A stretch of DNA of 64,000 nt from Siphonodentalium dalli (lineage: Eukaryota; Mollusca; Scaphopoda; Gadilida; Siphonodentaliidae), in contig CP136068.1 of assembly GCA_032622095.1 (NCBI GenBank), positions 135,291,989-135,355,988 of the forward strand. The letters run 5' to 3'. The position numbers and the translations under genes were made by a program. Below are positions 35,530 to 46,400 of this stretch, piece after piece. Below the pieces are notes generated by a model, which saw only the letters and a program-made list of their open reading frames with translations, was not told the DNA's origin and searched no databases. How positions within the stretch are numbered: the first letter of the stretch is position 1; each line of letters begins with the position of its first letter.

Positions 35530-36117
35530 AGTACAGGGGGGGGGGGGGGGGGGGTGAAAAAAAAATAATCCTGCACGTATGCCGGGGTGGGTGGGGGGTC
35601 AAAGCCACCAACAAGCTATTTTTTCCGCAACTAACAAAAACATTTCCTGCTTGTTTTTTAGTGTTTTGGCAATGAGTTTGGCTTCAAAACCACTTTGAAT
35701 GAGAGAAATAATGTAATTCTAACTGGTAAACTGACTGCAGCAGTTATCGTGTTGTATTTTGTTGCAAATTTGAAATCCAAGATGGCCGCTGGCAGCCATG
35801 TTTTTTTGGCCGAATGACCTCAATATGACTCATTCCTATTACATGTCCATGTTAAAATCCATGATAAATAGTATGCACAGAAATTCAAATACAGCTGTTT
35901 ACAGTGAATTCCCCCCCCCCCCCCCCCCCCCGCAAATCTCTGTTTTAGTGTTAAAAGGGGGGTGGGTGTCAAAAAATGGTCGGAAAAAACTGCGGAAAAC
36001 GGAAATAAATTTGGCGGTGGGGGTGGGTGGGTACAAAAAATTATCGAAAGGGAAAAAATGCCATACGTGCCTGAATTTATTTTCCGACCACCCCCCCCCC
36101 CCCCCCCCCCCCCCCCC
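35530..36117. repeat. Region framed by long G and C homopolymers
   Basis: A G-run at about 35537-35554, C-runs at about 35910-35931 and 36090-36117, and several shorter G-rich blocks (GGTGGGGGTGGGTGGG). One unit of the dispersed repeat lies at 35765-35870. The proline- and glycine-rich open frames here come from the homopolymers. Confidence 0.75.
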
Positions 36118-37020
36118 TGCTCAGTATGGTAAAAAATGAAATATTTTACTGTTCATTTCTGAAAAAAATGTTACTTTTGCAGTGAATAATCTTGTGTTGC
36201 CAGTTTTCAAAGCATGCTTCTACTTCCTGATCTATAATTTGAATATAGTCCTTAATTTGTATATAATAAAATAGAAATGAGATGTCAAGTTTGGAGACAC
36301 TGTGTGGAGATCACCAAGTTATCATGAATTGCATTGCTACTTGTTAAAATTTCTGGTTCATGAACAAACACATGTTGTTGACAATGAATGATGGTTATGA
36401 ACAGATCAGGTTACTTTCATCACTGCCAGCCAGTGATATCGGTCAAGATAGACATTGGCAGATAAGCGTTGAGTGATAGTTCTATTGGCGCATATTTAAT
36501 GCTGTCACTCATGGGTGGGATATCTATTCTGATTGTATTGTCATAATTGAGCGAACAAAAATTGCTCAGATACAAAGAATATTCTCCATTTCCTAATGTA
36601 ATTAAAAAGTTTGTAGGCCTCTCTGATTTGGCAGGATGTCTTTAAGAGTTAGGGGACCTCAACTGGTATTAAACTGGAAAAAAGTTTGTGTCCATCTAAA
36701 ATTTACAATTAATTGCACACAAGTTGATCCATCTGTAAAAGATGCAGAACAAACTTTGTAGATGGTAATGTAGAACAAAAACAAGAAATTTACCTTGAAA
36801 ATATCACTGCAAAATTTCTTGTTTCCTGATTCACTGTCAACATGTGCTCGGACTAAATTTTTAAATAATTATAAAATTTACTATTCTTCCATTAAAATTG
36901 TTACTCATTCAGCAATTAAAAGTGATGATAAGGTAAGTAAATCCATAAAATATATTATGGCTGTGATGTAAACCTGATTTGGATATGAATATAATTAATG
37001 AAGTTGTTATGATAATGGGT
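36118..37020. other. Unrecognised non-coding stretch
   Basis: Nothing identifiable. Confidence 0.4.
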
Positions 37021-37400
37021 TTAACCCTTTACCCAACAAACCGGCCAAATAAAGCTTCAACAGCCTAAAATATCTTCGGTCTGTCTCAATAGAACCATAC
37101 AAATATGGATATCATTGGAACCGGCTCCTTGACCACATTGTGATAGTTACAGTTATGCCCTGTGCCAATGCATTCTCTTATATATGCGAGTCGACCATAG
37201 GTCGCCTCGCATATATAAGAGAATGCATTGGCCTAAAAAAAATCTTTTTTTACCATTTTTTCTTACATTCTTTAACAATTTTATAATTTTTAATGTGTTA
37301 AGCCAATGCATTCTCTTATATATGCGAGGCGACCTATGGTCGACTCGCATATATAAGAGAATGCATTGGCACAGGGCCGTTCTGTTGGGTAAAGGGTTAA
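37021..37400. mobile_element. TTAA-flanked double-hairpin MITE
   Basis: Complete 380-bp copy, TTAACCCTTTACCCAACA to TGTTGGGTAAAGGGTTAA. The two palindromes (37164-37231 and 37306-37372) are perfect apart from the odd centre. Confidence 0.9.
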
Positions 37401-37679
37401 ATACCTAAATAAGAATGATAACACCGAAAACCATAATATATCACGGTCTTTTGACCTCTCGATTGAGATTGATGAAAGTGCACTACATTAAGGTCTAAAC
37501 TAAAATGTCTGTACTCAAGTTATCAATCTAAATTAATTTTAAAACAGGCAAGAGTTTTTAACAATGGGAATGAAGTATGAATTGTGCTATAATTATTAGG
37601 TATTAAAATAAACTTGGAGAAATAATACTGAAGATTTGTACATTCTCATATATTTCTTAATCAAAGATCATGGACTCGG

Positions 37680-38032
37680 GCCTGAAACTATGGTGCCAGT
37701 CATTTGCATAATGAGGTCCCCAGAGGGTGAATTTAGTGACGCTACACCTCATTCTGCTTAGTCTTCATCTTCTCTGGAAAGTATCTTTATTATCAAATTA
37801 ACGAGTTCTAACTTCTTTTGTAAGTTTCTTTTTCTTTTTTAGATTATTTTCTCTGTACCCCCAAATTGGCAGACGACACAATGCATAATCGAGGTGCCCA
37901 ATGGGTGCACATCACCATCTTCATCCAGAGGATGTAATTTGGTAATGCTAGACTGTTGTGCGGGATAGTGTCACTAAATTCACCCGCTGGAGACCTCATT
38001 CCACAAATTTCCAGCACATATTTTCAGGCCTG
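37680..38032. repeat. 'GAGGTCCCCAGAGGG' hairpin element, rearranged
   Basis: Arms at 37700-37760 and 37925-38030 plus the body words CCCCAAATTGGCAGA and CATAATCGAGGTGCCCAATG. Parts of each hairpin are deleted. Confidence 0.7.
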
Positions 38033-38943
38033 CATGGACTAATTGATAAATGGATATATTTAATAACTCAAGGTAACATACTATTGTGATGCTGTTGGAA
38101 ATTTCAACAAAAAGATGTAAAACACCATGACATTGTGTACAATATAAAATTCTTAGAATAGAATGGAATAGTCTGGAAGAGGTATAAATAAAATAAGATA
38201 ACAACTAAATTCACAAAGATTTTGACAAAGGGATAAACGCTGGTCCTGCTATATTGCAATGATTTTGCTGAGTTTTTAAAACAATGACTGTCAACTGATG
38301 CAAAAATGTCTCAACCAAGAGTACTTTTTGCAATTGGTTGGCAGTAACCAACAGAGCCGTTGTTAAAATATTTATCTACCAAATATTCGCTGGGCCAAAA
38401 ATTTCTTTCGCCAATGTTTTGCCAAATGAAATAATTTTTCGCCAAATTTTCTTAAGAAGGTCAGAGAAGATGCCAAAATTATCGAACCAAAATTAAGGCG
38501 TCCATGGAACATTTGTTCTTATGCTTTGACAATAGCGAATTAAAAATATTTCTGTCGCTATTTCACACTTGCTAGATTCGTTTATTCTATTATTCTGGTA
38601 TTAATGCTGATATCAAAGGACAATGTAATAATATATCAGTCCTGAAAGCAGCTCAATCTTATACTTCTTGTCCATCTACGTTCTTGAATGTTCTACACAT
38701 ATATTGCCTTTTTCTTGAATCAATGTATTTGCCAAGGATGGTGGAAATAACATTCACTGCATGTTCTCAATGAACACAATGTTTACAGAATGACGAAGAT
38801 GGCATGATTGTAAAGGTCAGATTCCCTGACAAATGTGGAGAATGGTTTCAACGATGATTCATGTAAGTCTAATATATAAAAAACAAATTGTTCATAAAAT
38901 ACCCATATTCAGTTATATATATATATTTAATCCCTTCCATGAC
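38033..38943. other. Unrecognised non-coding stretch
   Basis: Bases 38375-38450 (repeats of TTTGCCAAATG and TTCGCCAA) resemble the interior of the hAT-like element at 57608-58605. Otherwise nothing. Confidence 0.4.
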
Positions 38944-39552
38944 TGGAGAAAACCCTGTGCCAATGCATTCTCTTATATATGCGAGTCTCCCATAGGGAGC
39001 CTCGCATATATAAGAATACATTGGCCTAACAATATTTACCTTGACCATGTAAGCCAGTGCATTCTGTTATATATGCTAGACTCCCTACAGGAGACTCATA
39101 TATAAGAGAATGCACAGGCACATGATATTTAACCCTTTACCCAACAAACCGGCCAAAACCGGCCAAATAAAGCTTCAACAGCCTAAATTATCTTGGGTCT
39201 GTCTCAATAAAACCATACAAATATGGATATCATTGGAACCGGCTCCTTGACCACATTGTGATAGTTACAGTTATGCCCTGTGCCAATGCATTCTCTTATA
39301 TATGCGAGTCGACCATAGGTCGCCTCGCATATATAAGAGAATGCATTGGCCTAAAAAAAAACTTTTTTTAACACTTTTTCTTACATTCTTTAACAATTTT
39401 ATAATTTTTAATGTGTTAAGCCAATGCATTCTCTTATATATGCGAGGCGACCTATGGTCGACTCGCATCTATAAGAGAATGCATTGGCATAGGGCCGTTC
39501 TGTTGGGTAAAGGGTTAATGCTGCACCAGTGCATCTCCTGTCATGAAAGGGT
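38944..39552. mobile_element. TATATGCGAG hairpin element split by a TTAA MITE
   Basis: The outer element (38944-39128 and 39519-39552, ending TGCTGCACCAGTGCATCTCC) is interrupted at a TTAA by the complete MITE at 39129-39518. The order of insertion is therefore clear. Confidence 0.85.
39129..39518. mobile_element. TTAA-flanked double-hairpin MITE, nested
   Basis: Complete copy, 390 bp including both TTAA. Its flanks read CATGATAT-TTAA and TTAA-TGCTGCACC. The uninterrupted relative at 33940-33957 reads CATGATAT-TCAA-TGCTGC. Confidence 0.92.
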
Positions 39553-40040
39553 TCATGGAGATCTATTTTCTAGATGGAACACAAAGGCTTTGAGTAAATA
39601 TCAATAAAAGTAGCTAATGCTCAGCCCGCAATCCAAGCTAGACAGTTTCTTATGAGGCCTGCCTCATAAAGTCTTAACCTTTCCAATAACGGCAACATAC
39701 ATGTATGTATAAAATGCATCTTTACCAAAGCCAATGACATTAGAAATACAATTTCTGTAGTTCCACATTGTGTTTGTTTTGTGGCATATTATAACTTTCT
39801 GTATCGAAATGCCTGCGAAAAACGCCAGGAAAATCTACCAGTGTGAACGTGGCCGGAAACATAATTACTTTTGATCATGGTTTCCATTTGACACTTGCCA
39901 CAATAACTATACCTGGAATCTTCTATAAAAGCTTGATTGGAGACTAAGCATTTGCTAGAATAAAATGAGTTGGTGATAGCTACAAAAAAGTGGCAAAAAT
40001 TTCAATCACAATTTCCCTAGATCAAACCGTCTTAGATCTA
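39553..40040. other. Unrecognised non-coding stretch
   Basis: Nothing identifiable. Confidence 0.4.
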
Positions 40041-40204
40041 CAATAATGCCCTAAATAATCGACTCCTTAACCACAGCAGAATTATGGGTAATTTTTTCAG
40101 GATTTAGTCGGAAATATGACTTGTTGCCATATTTCCGACTAAATCCTGAAAAGTTACCCATAATTCTGCTGTGGTTAAGGAGTCGATTATTTAGGGCATT
40201 ACTG
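40041..40204. mobile_element. TA-flanked (mariner-like) palindromic MITE
   Basis: A 164-bp near-perfect palindrome, TA-CAATAATGCCCTAAATAA to GGCATTACTG-TA, with the arm GACTCCTTAACCACAGCAG. The TA flank and CAGT-type end fit Tc1/mariner. Confidence 0.8.
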
Positions 40205-40442
40205 TAAATATAAATTGACAAAACACATGTTTATAATCTATCACTTAATCTTGGCCATTATATGACCAAGTGGTCGTATATCCCTGATATCTATTTCATA
40301 TTTGCGAAAAACTTCAACATTTCATACAGTCTTATAAATTCTCCATACGATAGAGAAATCTCCAGCTCTCAAGATTGATCAACATGTATACAATTCTCTC
40401 GCAGAAACAACAGGATTTCACACATAAATAAATGAAAATATC

Positions 40443-40821
40443 TTAACCCTTTACCCAACAAACCGGCCAAATAAAGCTTCAACAGCCTAAAATATCTTCG
40501 GTCTGTCTCAATAGAACCATACAAATATGGATATCATTGGAACCGGCTCCTTGACCACATTGTGATAGTTAGTTATGCCCTGTGCCAATGCATTCTCTTA
40601 TATATGCGATTCGACCATAGGTCGCCTCGCATATATAAGAGAATGCATTGGCTTAAATTTTTTTTTTTTTTTACCATTTTTTCTTACATTCTTTAACAAT
40701 TTTATAATTTTTAATGTGTTAAGCCAATGCATTCTCTTATATATGCGAGGCGACCTATGGTCGACTCGCATATATAAGAGAATGCATTGGCACAGGGCCG
40801 TTCTGTTGGGTAAAGGGTTAA
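40443..40821. mobile_element. TTAA-flanked double-hairpin MITE
   Basis: Complete copy with TTAA at both ends and palindromes at 40585-40653 and 40727-40795. The spacer has an expanded T-run. Confidence 0.9.
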
Positions 40822-41190
40822 ATCATTTGAGATCCACCACTAAAATATAGCATTTTCTGTAAAACACAAAAACATACCTCTGACAAACTTATTTTGTCAC
40901 AATGAAGGAATTCAGCTCAAGTCATGAAAAAACCCATCCATGCTATTCCTACCAATGTCTGGTCGACATATCTTTCTATAGTACCAATTTGAAGCGAGGT
41001 ATACCATATCTATTAAACTGAAATGTACACGAGTACATGCACCCAATATAATAAATCCAAAATGGGTACAAAGTAAAGGGATATATTCACCCTCGATACT
41101 ACTAAAATGGGTCAAATGTTTCCATAGATTAAACCCTGTAATATATCTAAAACTAAAATGACAAGAAAATACATGTGTAATAACTATCAC

Positions 41191-41652
41191 TTAGCCCTTT
41201 CAGTGCCAGGTCCGATTTTTTTGTATCAACCCATATACCCTGTGCCAATGCATTCTCTTATATATTCGAGTCGACCATAGGTCGCCTCGCATATATAAGA
41301 GAATGCATTGACTTAACAATTTTTCATCATTTGTTATTATTTTTTACAATTTTTTACAATTTTAATAATTGTTTCTTTACTTTCTTATATTCTTTAACAG
41401 GCTTATTTTGTAGGTTTAGGGCCAGGGAATCTTACATTTTTCATGGGCATCGTAATTATTACTATGAATACTTGGTGATAGTTTTGAGTTATAACATGCC
41501 CTATAGCATGCTTAAGCATACTAAAAAAAAATTCAACCAAAAAAAAAAAAAAATCTAAATTTTTTTTTATTTTTTTAGGGCCGATTTTACAGAACGTAAA
41601 TTAGGGCCGATGAGATCCGCCCCTCATCGGCCCGAGGCATTCAAAGGGTTAA
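41191..41652. mobile_element. Related TTAA-type element with GCCCTTTCAGTGCC end
   Basis: The left terminus TTAGCCCTTTCAGTGCC and the right terminus GGCATTCAAAGGGTTAA are imperfect inverted repeats. It shares one TATATGCGAG palindrome with the double-hairpin family and has a GGGCCGATTTTAC / ATCGGCCC right part. Confidence 0.65.
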
Positions 41653-43208
41653 TCTTAGCCAAGTGGTCATGTCATATATCCCTGATTTGTATTTCATATT
41701 CATGAATACTTCAACATTTCATGCAGCCTCATCAGTTCTCCACACAATACAGAAATATCCAGCACTATAATACATGTCTACATGCATACAACTAGCTCAC
41801 AGAAGCAGGACTCACACATAAATACATGGACACTTACAAAGTGATACACTTACAAAACATAGCATTTACGTAAAACACAAAAACATACCCTGACAAACTT
41901 ACTCCCTCACATTTATTATCATACATAATATCCATCATAGCACACAATATTTACACTTGCAAGTAACACAGTATCCTGTTGGATTAAAATCAAACTATCA
42001 AATCCTCAGCTGGTCTCTCATTCACCTATCAATGATCAACATTAAAACCCAACCCAATAGAGTTATCACCCGGAAACCAAATTAATTGACAAACTATAAG
42101 TTAACAAGGACCACACTTCCGGTAAAAAATGGCGGACCGAATCCAAATTCGAACTTTACCTGTATTTTTATGTGGGTAATTTCATGTAGGTAACTAAAAT
42201 TAAATTATCACCTGGAAACAAAAATAATCGGCAAATTCTAAGTCGACAAGGACCATAACTTAGGTGAAAATGGGCGTACTTCAACTGGGGATTCTAGGTC
42301 TTCCATAGCAGTTGAAGCCTGATCAGAATGTGGTTCCCAGGGGAGTGAATTTTGGTCCGTTGCGTTGGATAGCGTCACTGAATTCACCCTCTGGGGACCT
42401 CATTCTACAAACGTCATACAAACTATAAGCAGACTTGTACTTCAGCATTGGTTCTTTTTACATTCTCTCTGAACTCATTTCACTTCTGCAACAGATGAGA
42501 AGACTGAAGCAGATTATCTCCCTTGTTTAACAATCCTAAGCACTGAAGGCTCCAGTCTGTTCACAACATGCTAGTGGTTGAGGAAAGGGAAGCTACATGT
42601 ATAAGTCAGTTTCTGAAGCAGATATGAAATTAACTCCCCTGTTATATGTAACCTTGTATTCCTGTGCATTGCCTCTCTGGAAGCCTGTTATGAACAGAGA
42701 CCACTCTGGGATAACTAACATCTTGTCTGATATGGGTTTTAACCTCTTCACTGCTGGATGATGTCATGACTTTGAGTGCTGGTTCGTTGATGTTATGGCC
42801 ATTTTGCAAAATATGATTGGAATGTCTCGAAAACCCCAAAACTTACTCCAAGAAACATGTAAAGCTATTATCAAACATAATCCTGGAATATCATACACTG
42901 TTTTAATTATTGAGATACACTGTTTCAGAGACACTTTTTTTCTGAGTTCCCGTTATAATTGACGGCCGGCTGCTAGTGCATTGAGTTATAGGTCTGTAGT
43001 TATTATGAACCATATAGCACATGGTGTGCACTTTTACATCCATAATAGTTAAAGACATCATAGCAGTGAAGAGGCAAAGGAGAAACTTCCTGTTGGAAGA
43101 GAAGGTAAATTATTTCCCCTTCATTTGACTGACTGCATTCAGTAGAGTGTCTGAGCAGACGTCATTTTACCTCCTATAGTTTGTAACCTATATCCTGAGA
43201 AGAGTGGG
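41653..43208. other. Downstream of SLC28; mostly unrecognised
   Basis: A 'GAGGTCCCCAGAGGG' hairpin copy lies at about 42300-42430. Bases 41660-41900 repeat words of 40230-40450 (CTGATTTGTATTTCATATTC, CACACATAAATA), an old local duplication. The SLC28 3' untranslated region should lie here, but no AATAAA on the - strand can be assigned. Confidence 0.5.
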
Positions 43209-43456
43209 TTACCTCCCTTGTAGCCTGTCTGCGAGCATCTGGCTGACAGTTCTGAGTAGACTGTAGTCCGTACTGTTCACAACACTAGCATTCTGTGTGT
43301 ACAGGTTCACGTTCACGAGGAGGGGAGTTGAGTTACTGATGGTTGAGTAAACCATAGCTGTGCTGTTATCGGTAACCATGGTTGCATTGATTGCCGATAA
43401 TGTTGAGTTGTTGATGAAGCAGTTGGATATTGGTTCTTCTTCAACTATCAGCAGGC
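43209..43456 (-). CDS. SLC28: SLC28 last coding exon, glycosylated tail
   Basis: The acceptor CGTTCCAG precedes it; GC completes the Gly codon. It encodes 81 residues after GLLIVEEEPISNC and ends LADRLQGR with TAA at 43211-43209. The tail holds about seven N-x-S/T sequons (NNS, NST, NAT, NST, NST, NAS, NST), which fits the extracellular C-terminus of animal CNTs. Confidence 0.9.
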
Positions 43457-46400
43457 CTGGAACGAAAATGAAATGTTTCATGTTTTAATGCTTTGAACTT
43501 TTGGGTCCTTTATTGCTATAAAAGATGTGTTAAGCATTTCACACTGATTATTACAAAACCTATATCTAGTAGGGAAAAATTGTTTACGCTAAGAAATGCC
43601 ACAACAAAAAACAGTTAGTTAGATAGAGAATTTTATACTCATTTAATAAATACTCATTGATGAGTAGTTCCTTAGGAAATGTTCAGAAAGTAAGTCAAAA
43701 AATGACCATACGTCGTTTGTTGAAATTATTATCTAAACGTTTTCCCCCAAAGAATAGGAATCATTCTGCAATTCTATTAACTGTCAAATGCTTTTATTTA
43801 TTAAACACCCCTAAAAATTTAAAATAGACTGTTTTGATGAATACATTTGTAAATGGATGGGAGAATCCATTTAGTATAGAAAGGTTTAATATATTTTGTT
43901 GATTCAGAGGGACATTAACAATTATACCATTAATAATTTTCCAATAACAAATGACTATATCGGATACTTATAAGTCTAGACGTAGTTGATATTGATATAC
44001 CATGAGTTATATAAGTCGGACTAAATAGTAAATTAGTAAAATTATATTGTCGAAAAAAATCATGTAGGCCTGAAACTTATATCAATTAATGAGTCTAAAT
44101 ATGTACCATGAATATTGAAAAAATTGTGGACAAATCTGGTAGGGTGCGATCAGAGTCAAAATTCTGTACAATATATACTTGATCACTGTATGACTTTTAT
44201 CTATGTTTTCAACTGATAACTACATTTTATAAATTTTTGAGTAATTTAACATTGACATCGACATAATTGCGCTGAGCTCATACATCACTGCTCATGACGA
44301 TATTACACGTGTGTCTTACCAAAATATATGAGGCTGGGTTTTGGGCCTAATTATGTGACAAAGATTGATTTGCCATATTTCATTTATTCCATTATCAATC
44401 TTATTAGCTGCAATTATTATCGGAAACTCTGCATTATAATGCAACGCACCCACCCATATGAGCAGTTTGACGCAGACAACTGATCATGTCAACACATTGT
44501 ACAGACCAATGCAACACTACAGTAATCGACTCCTTAACCACAGCAGAATTATGGGTAACTTTTCAGGATTTAGTCGGAAATATGGCTTGTTGCCATAGAT
44601 CGGACTGCTCTCGCTGATGAATGGCAACAAGCCATATTTCCGACTAATCCTGAAAAGTTACCCATAATTCTGATGCAGTTAAGGAGTCGATTAATTAGAG
44701 CATTACTGTACTCTACAGAAATTGTTGACACTAAACATTCACTCAGCTCAGTGCCTCCCCGTCACATTGTTTAAAATGCCTTGGAATTTCTAATGAAGTC
44801 TTACCTGCCATAGACGCTGTCATTAGACACGTAATTATTCCACCGAACAGCGCTCTTTTGATGAGTTTCGCCAGATCGCCACGCCTTTCTGGGCACATCG
44901 AGCCGAGACCTCCTAGTTGTATTCCGATTGAACTGAGATTTGAGAATCCGCATAAAGCATAGGTAGCAATGATTTCAGATCGTACCTGTTAAATAAAGAA
45001 AATTACATATATTAAAGGCCCACTTAATTGTCGAATCACCAGCAAGCCTTGAAATAGTGTGTCTGTCATTTGCAGAATGAGGTCCCCAGAGGGTGAATTT
45101 AGTGATGCTACCCCGCATAGCGGGCTAGCATCACCAAATTCACCCTCTGGGGACCTCATTCTGCTTACACCTCAGCAGAAAGAGGTTCCCAGAGGGTGAA
45201 TTTGGTGATGCTAGCCCGCTGTGTGGGGTAGCATCACTAAACTCACCCTCTGGGGACCTCATTCTGCAAATGACAGACACACTATTTCAAGGCTTGATCA
45301 CCAGATCACATTGTATACAGCATATTCCATATTATACACCATATGAATGAGGAAGCTCCAAAATATTGTATTATCAACTGATCCTGTCGATTAAACTGGG
45401 AACATGTTATTTTTGTCGAGGTACCAAGGTGTGTTCTATGCTTAATTTTGATCTGGACTGTACTGTAAAGTCTATTTTTCTCAATGGAAGGGGAATAACT
45501 CTGTTTGAATTCTGATGCATTCTTGTTGACAACAGGGGAAGCCTTTGAATGAATCTGAGAATCTCTGTCACTTGGTGGACACTCCGCATCTGTTACGTAT
45601 TCTCGTGGAATATATATGTTTGGTTCCTCTTCCAAATGGTATATAATATGGAATATATTGTGTATAATGTTGTATGGGAATTTGAAAATTAAGTGGGCGA
45701 TATTATGGACTTATTCGGGTGCTTGAACTGAACAGTTATTACTCAGGTGTTATGCCAACTGGGGGAAAGTAGTATTCTACTAACATCACAGAAAATCTCA
45801 AAGAAATCAACCATACCATAGAAAACATTGTCTGAACTACGTGCAATTGTAAATATTGACATATACATGTACTTCTCGATTCAGGACACAACTATCAGCA
45901 ATAAAACTAACGCAAATGATTTCGACAACGAGAGTCACTGCATTTAATTAGTGACTCATTAGTATATGATAATGATGGTGTATGTTGTCAATATGGATAT
46001 CATATTTGTAAAAATAACTAATTTGAACAAGATTATCCTCAATTTCTATTTGATCACCCCAACGGAATGTTTCACATCACTTTAATGCATTATTTTTGTA
46101 GAAGGCATACCAAATTTAGTCTTTCAATAAACTGGTAACCATACAATAATTGTTGCAGGATACAACAAATACTATATTCATTTAAATGGTGATGTGTATT
46201 GCAGAGGATATTGCTGTTAAAATATTCACTTCTGTTTATAACCGCCATAAACAGAAAGAATATTAAAATATATACAGACTTTGTTCTTATACCAATCATA
46301 AATATCACTTAAACAGTATGTTATTGTCAAGTTTGTATTGTTTGTTATGTAAACATAAGCCAAAATTGTTACAGAACCTGGCTTTTGTTTGCATCACAAA

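Noticed and set aside
35798-36139. Proline-rich frame, and a glycine-rich one at 15140-15334
   Set aside because: Products of homopolymer C/G tracts.
37153-37408. Open frames giving the same 'RVDHRSPRIYKRMHW' peptide on both strands (also at 14154, 39271, 40575, 57433)
   Set aside because: A perfect palindrome necessarily yields similar peptides on both strands; these are MITE shadows, not proteins.
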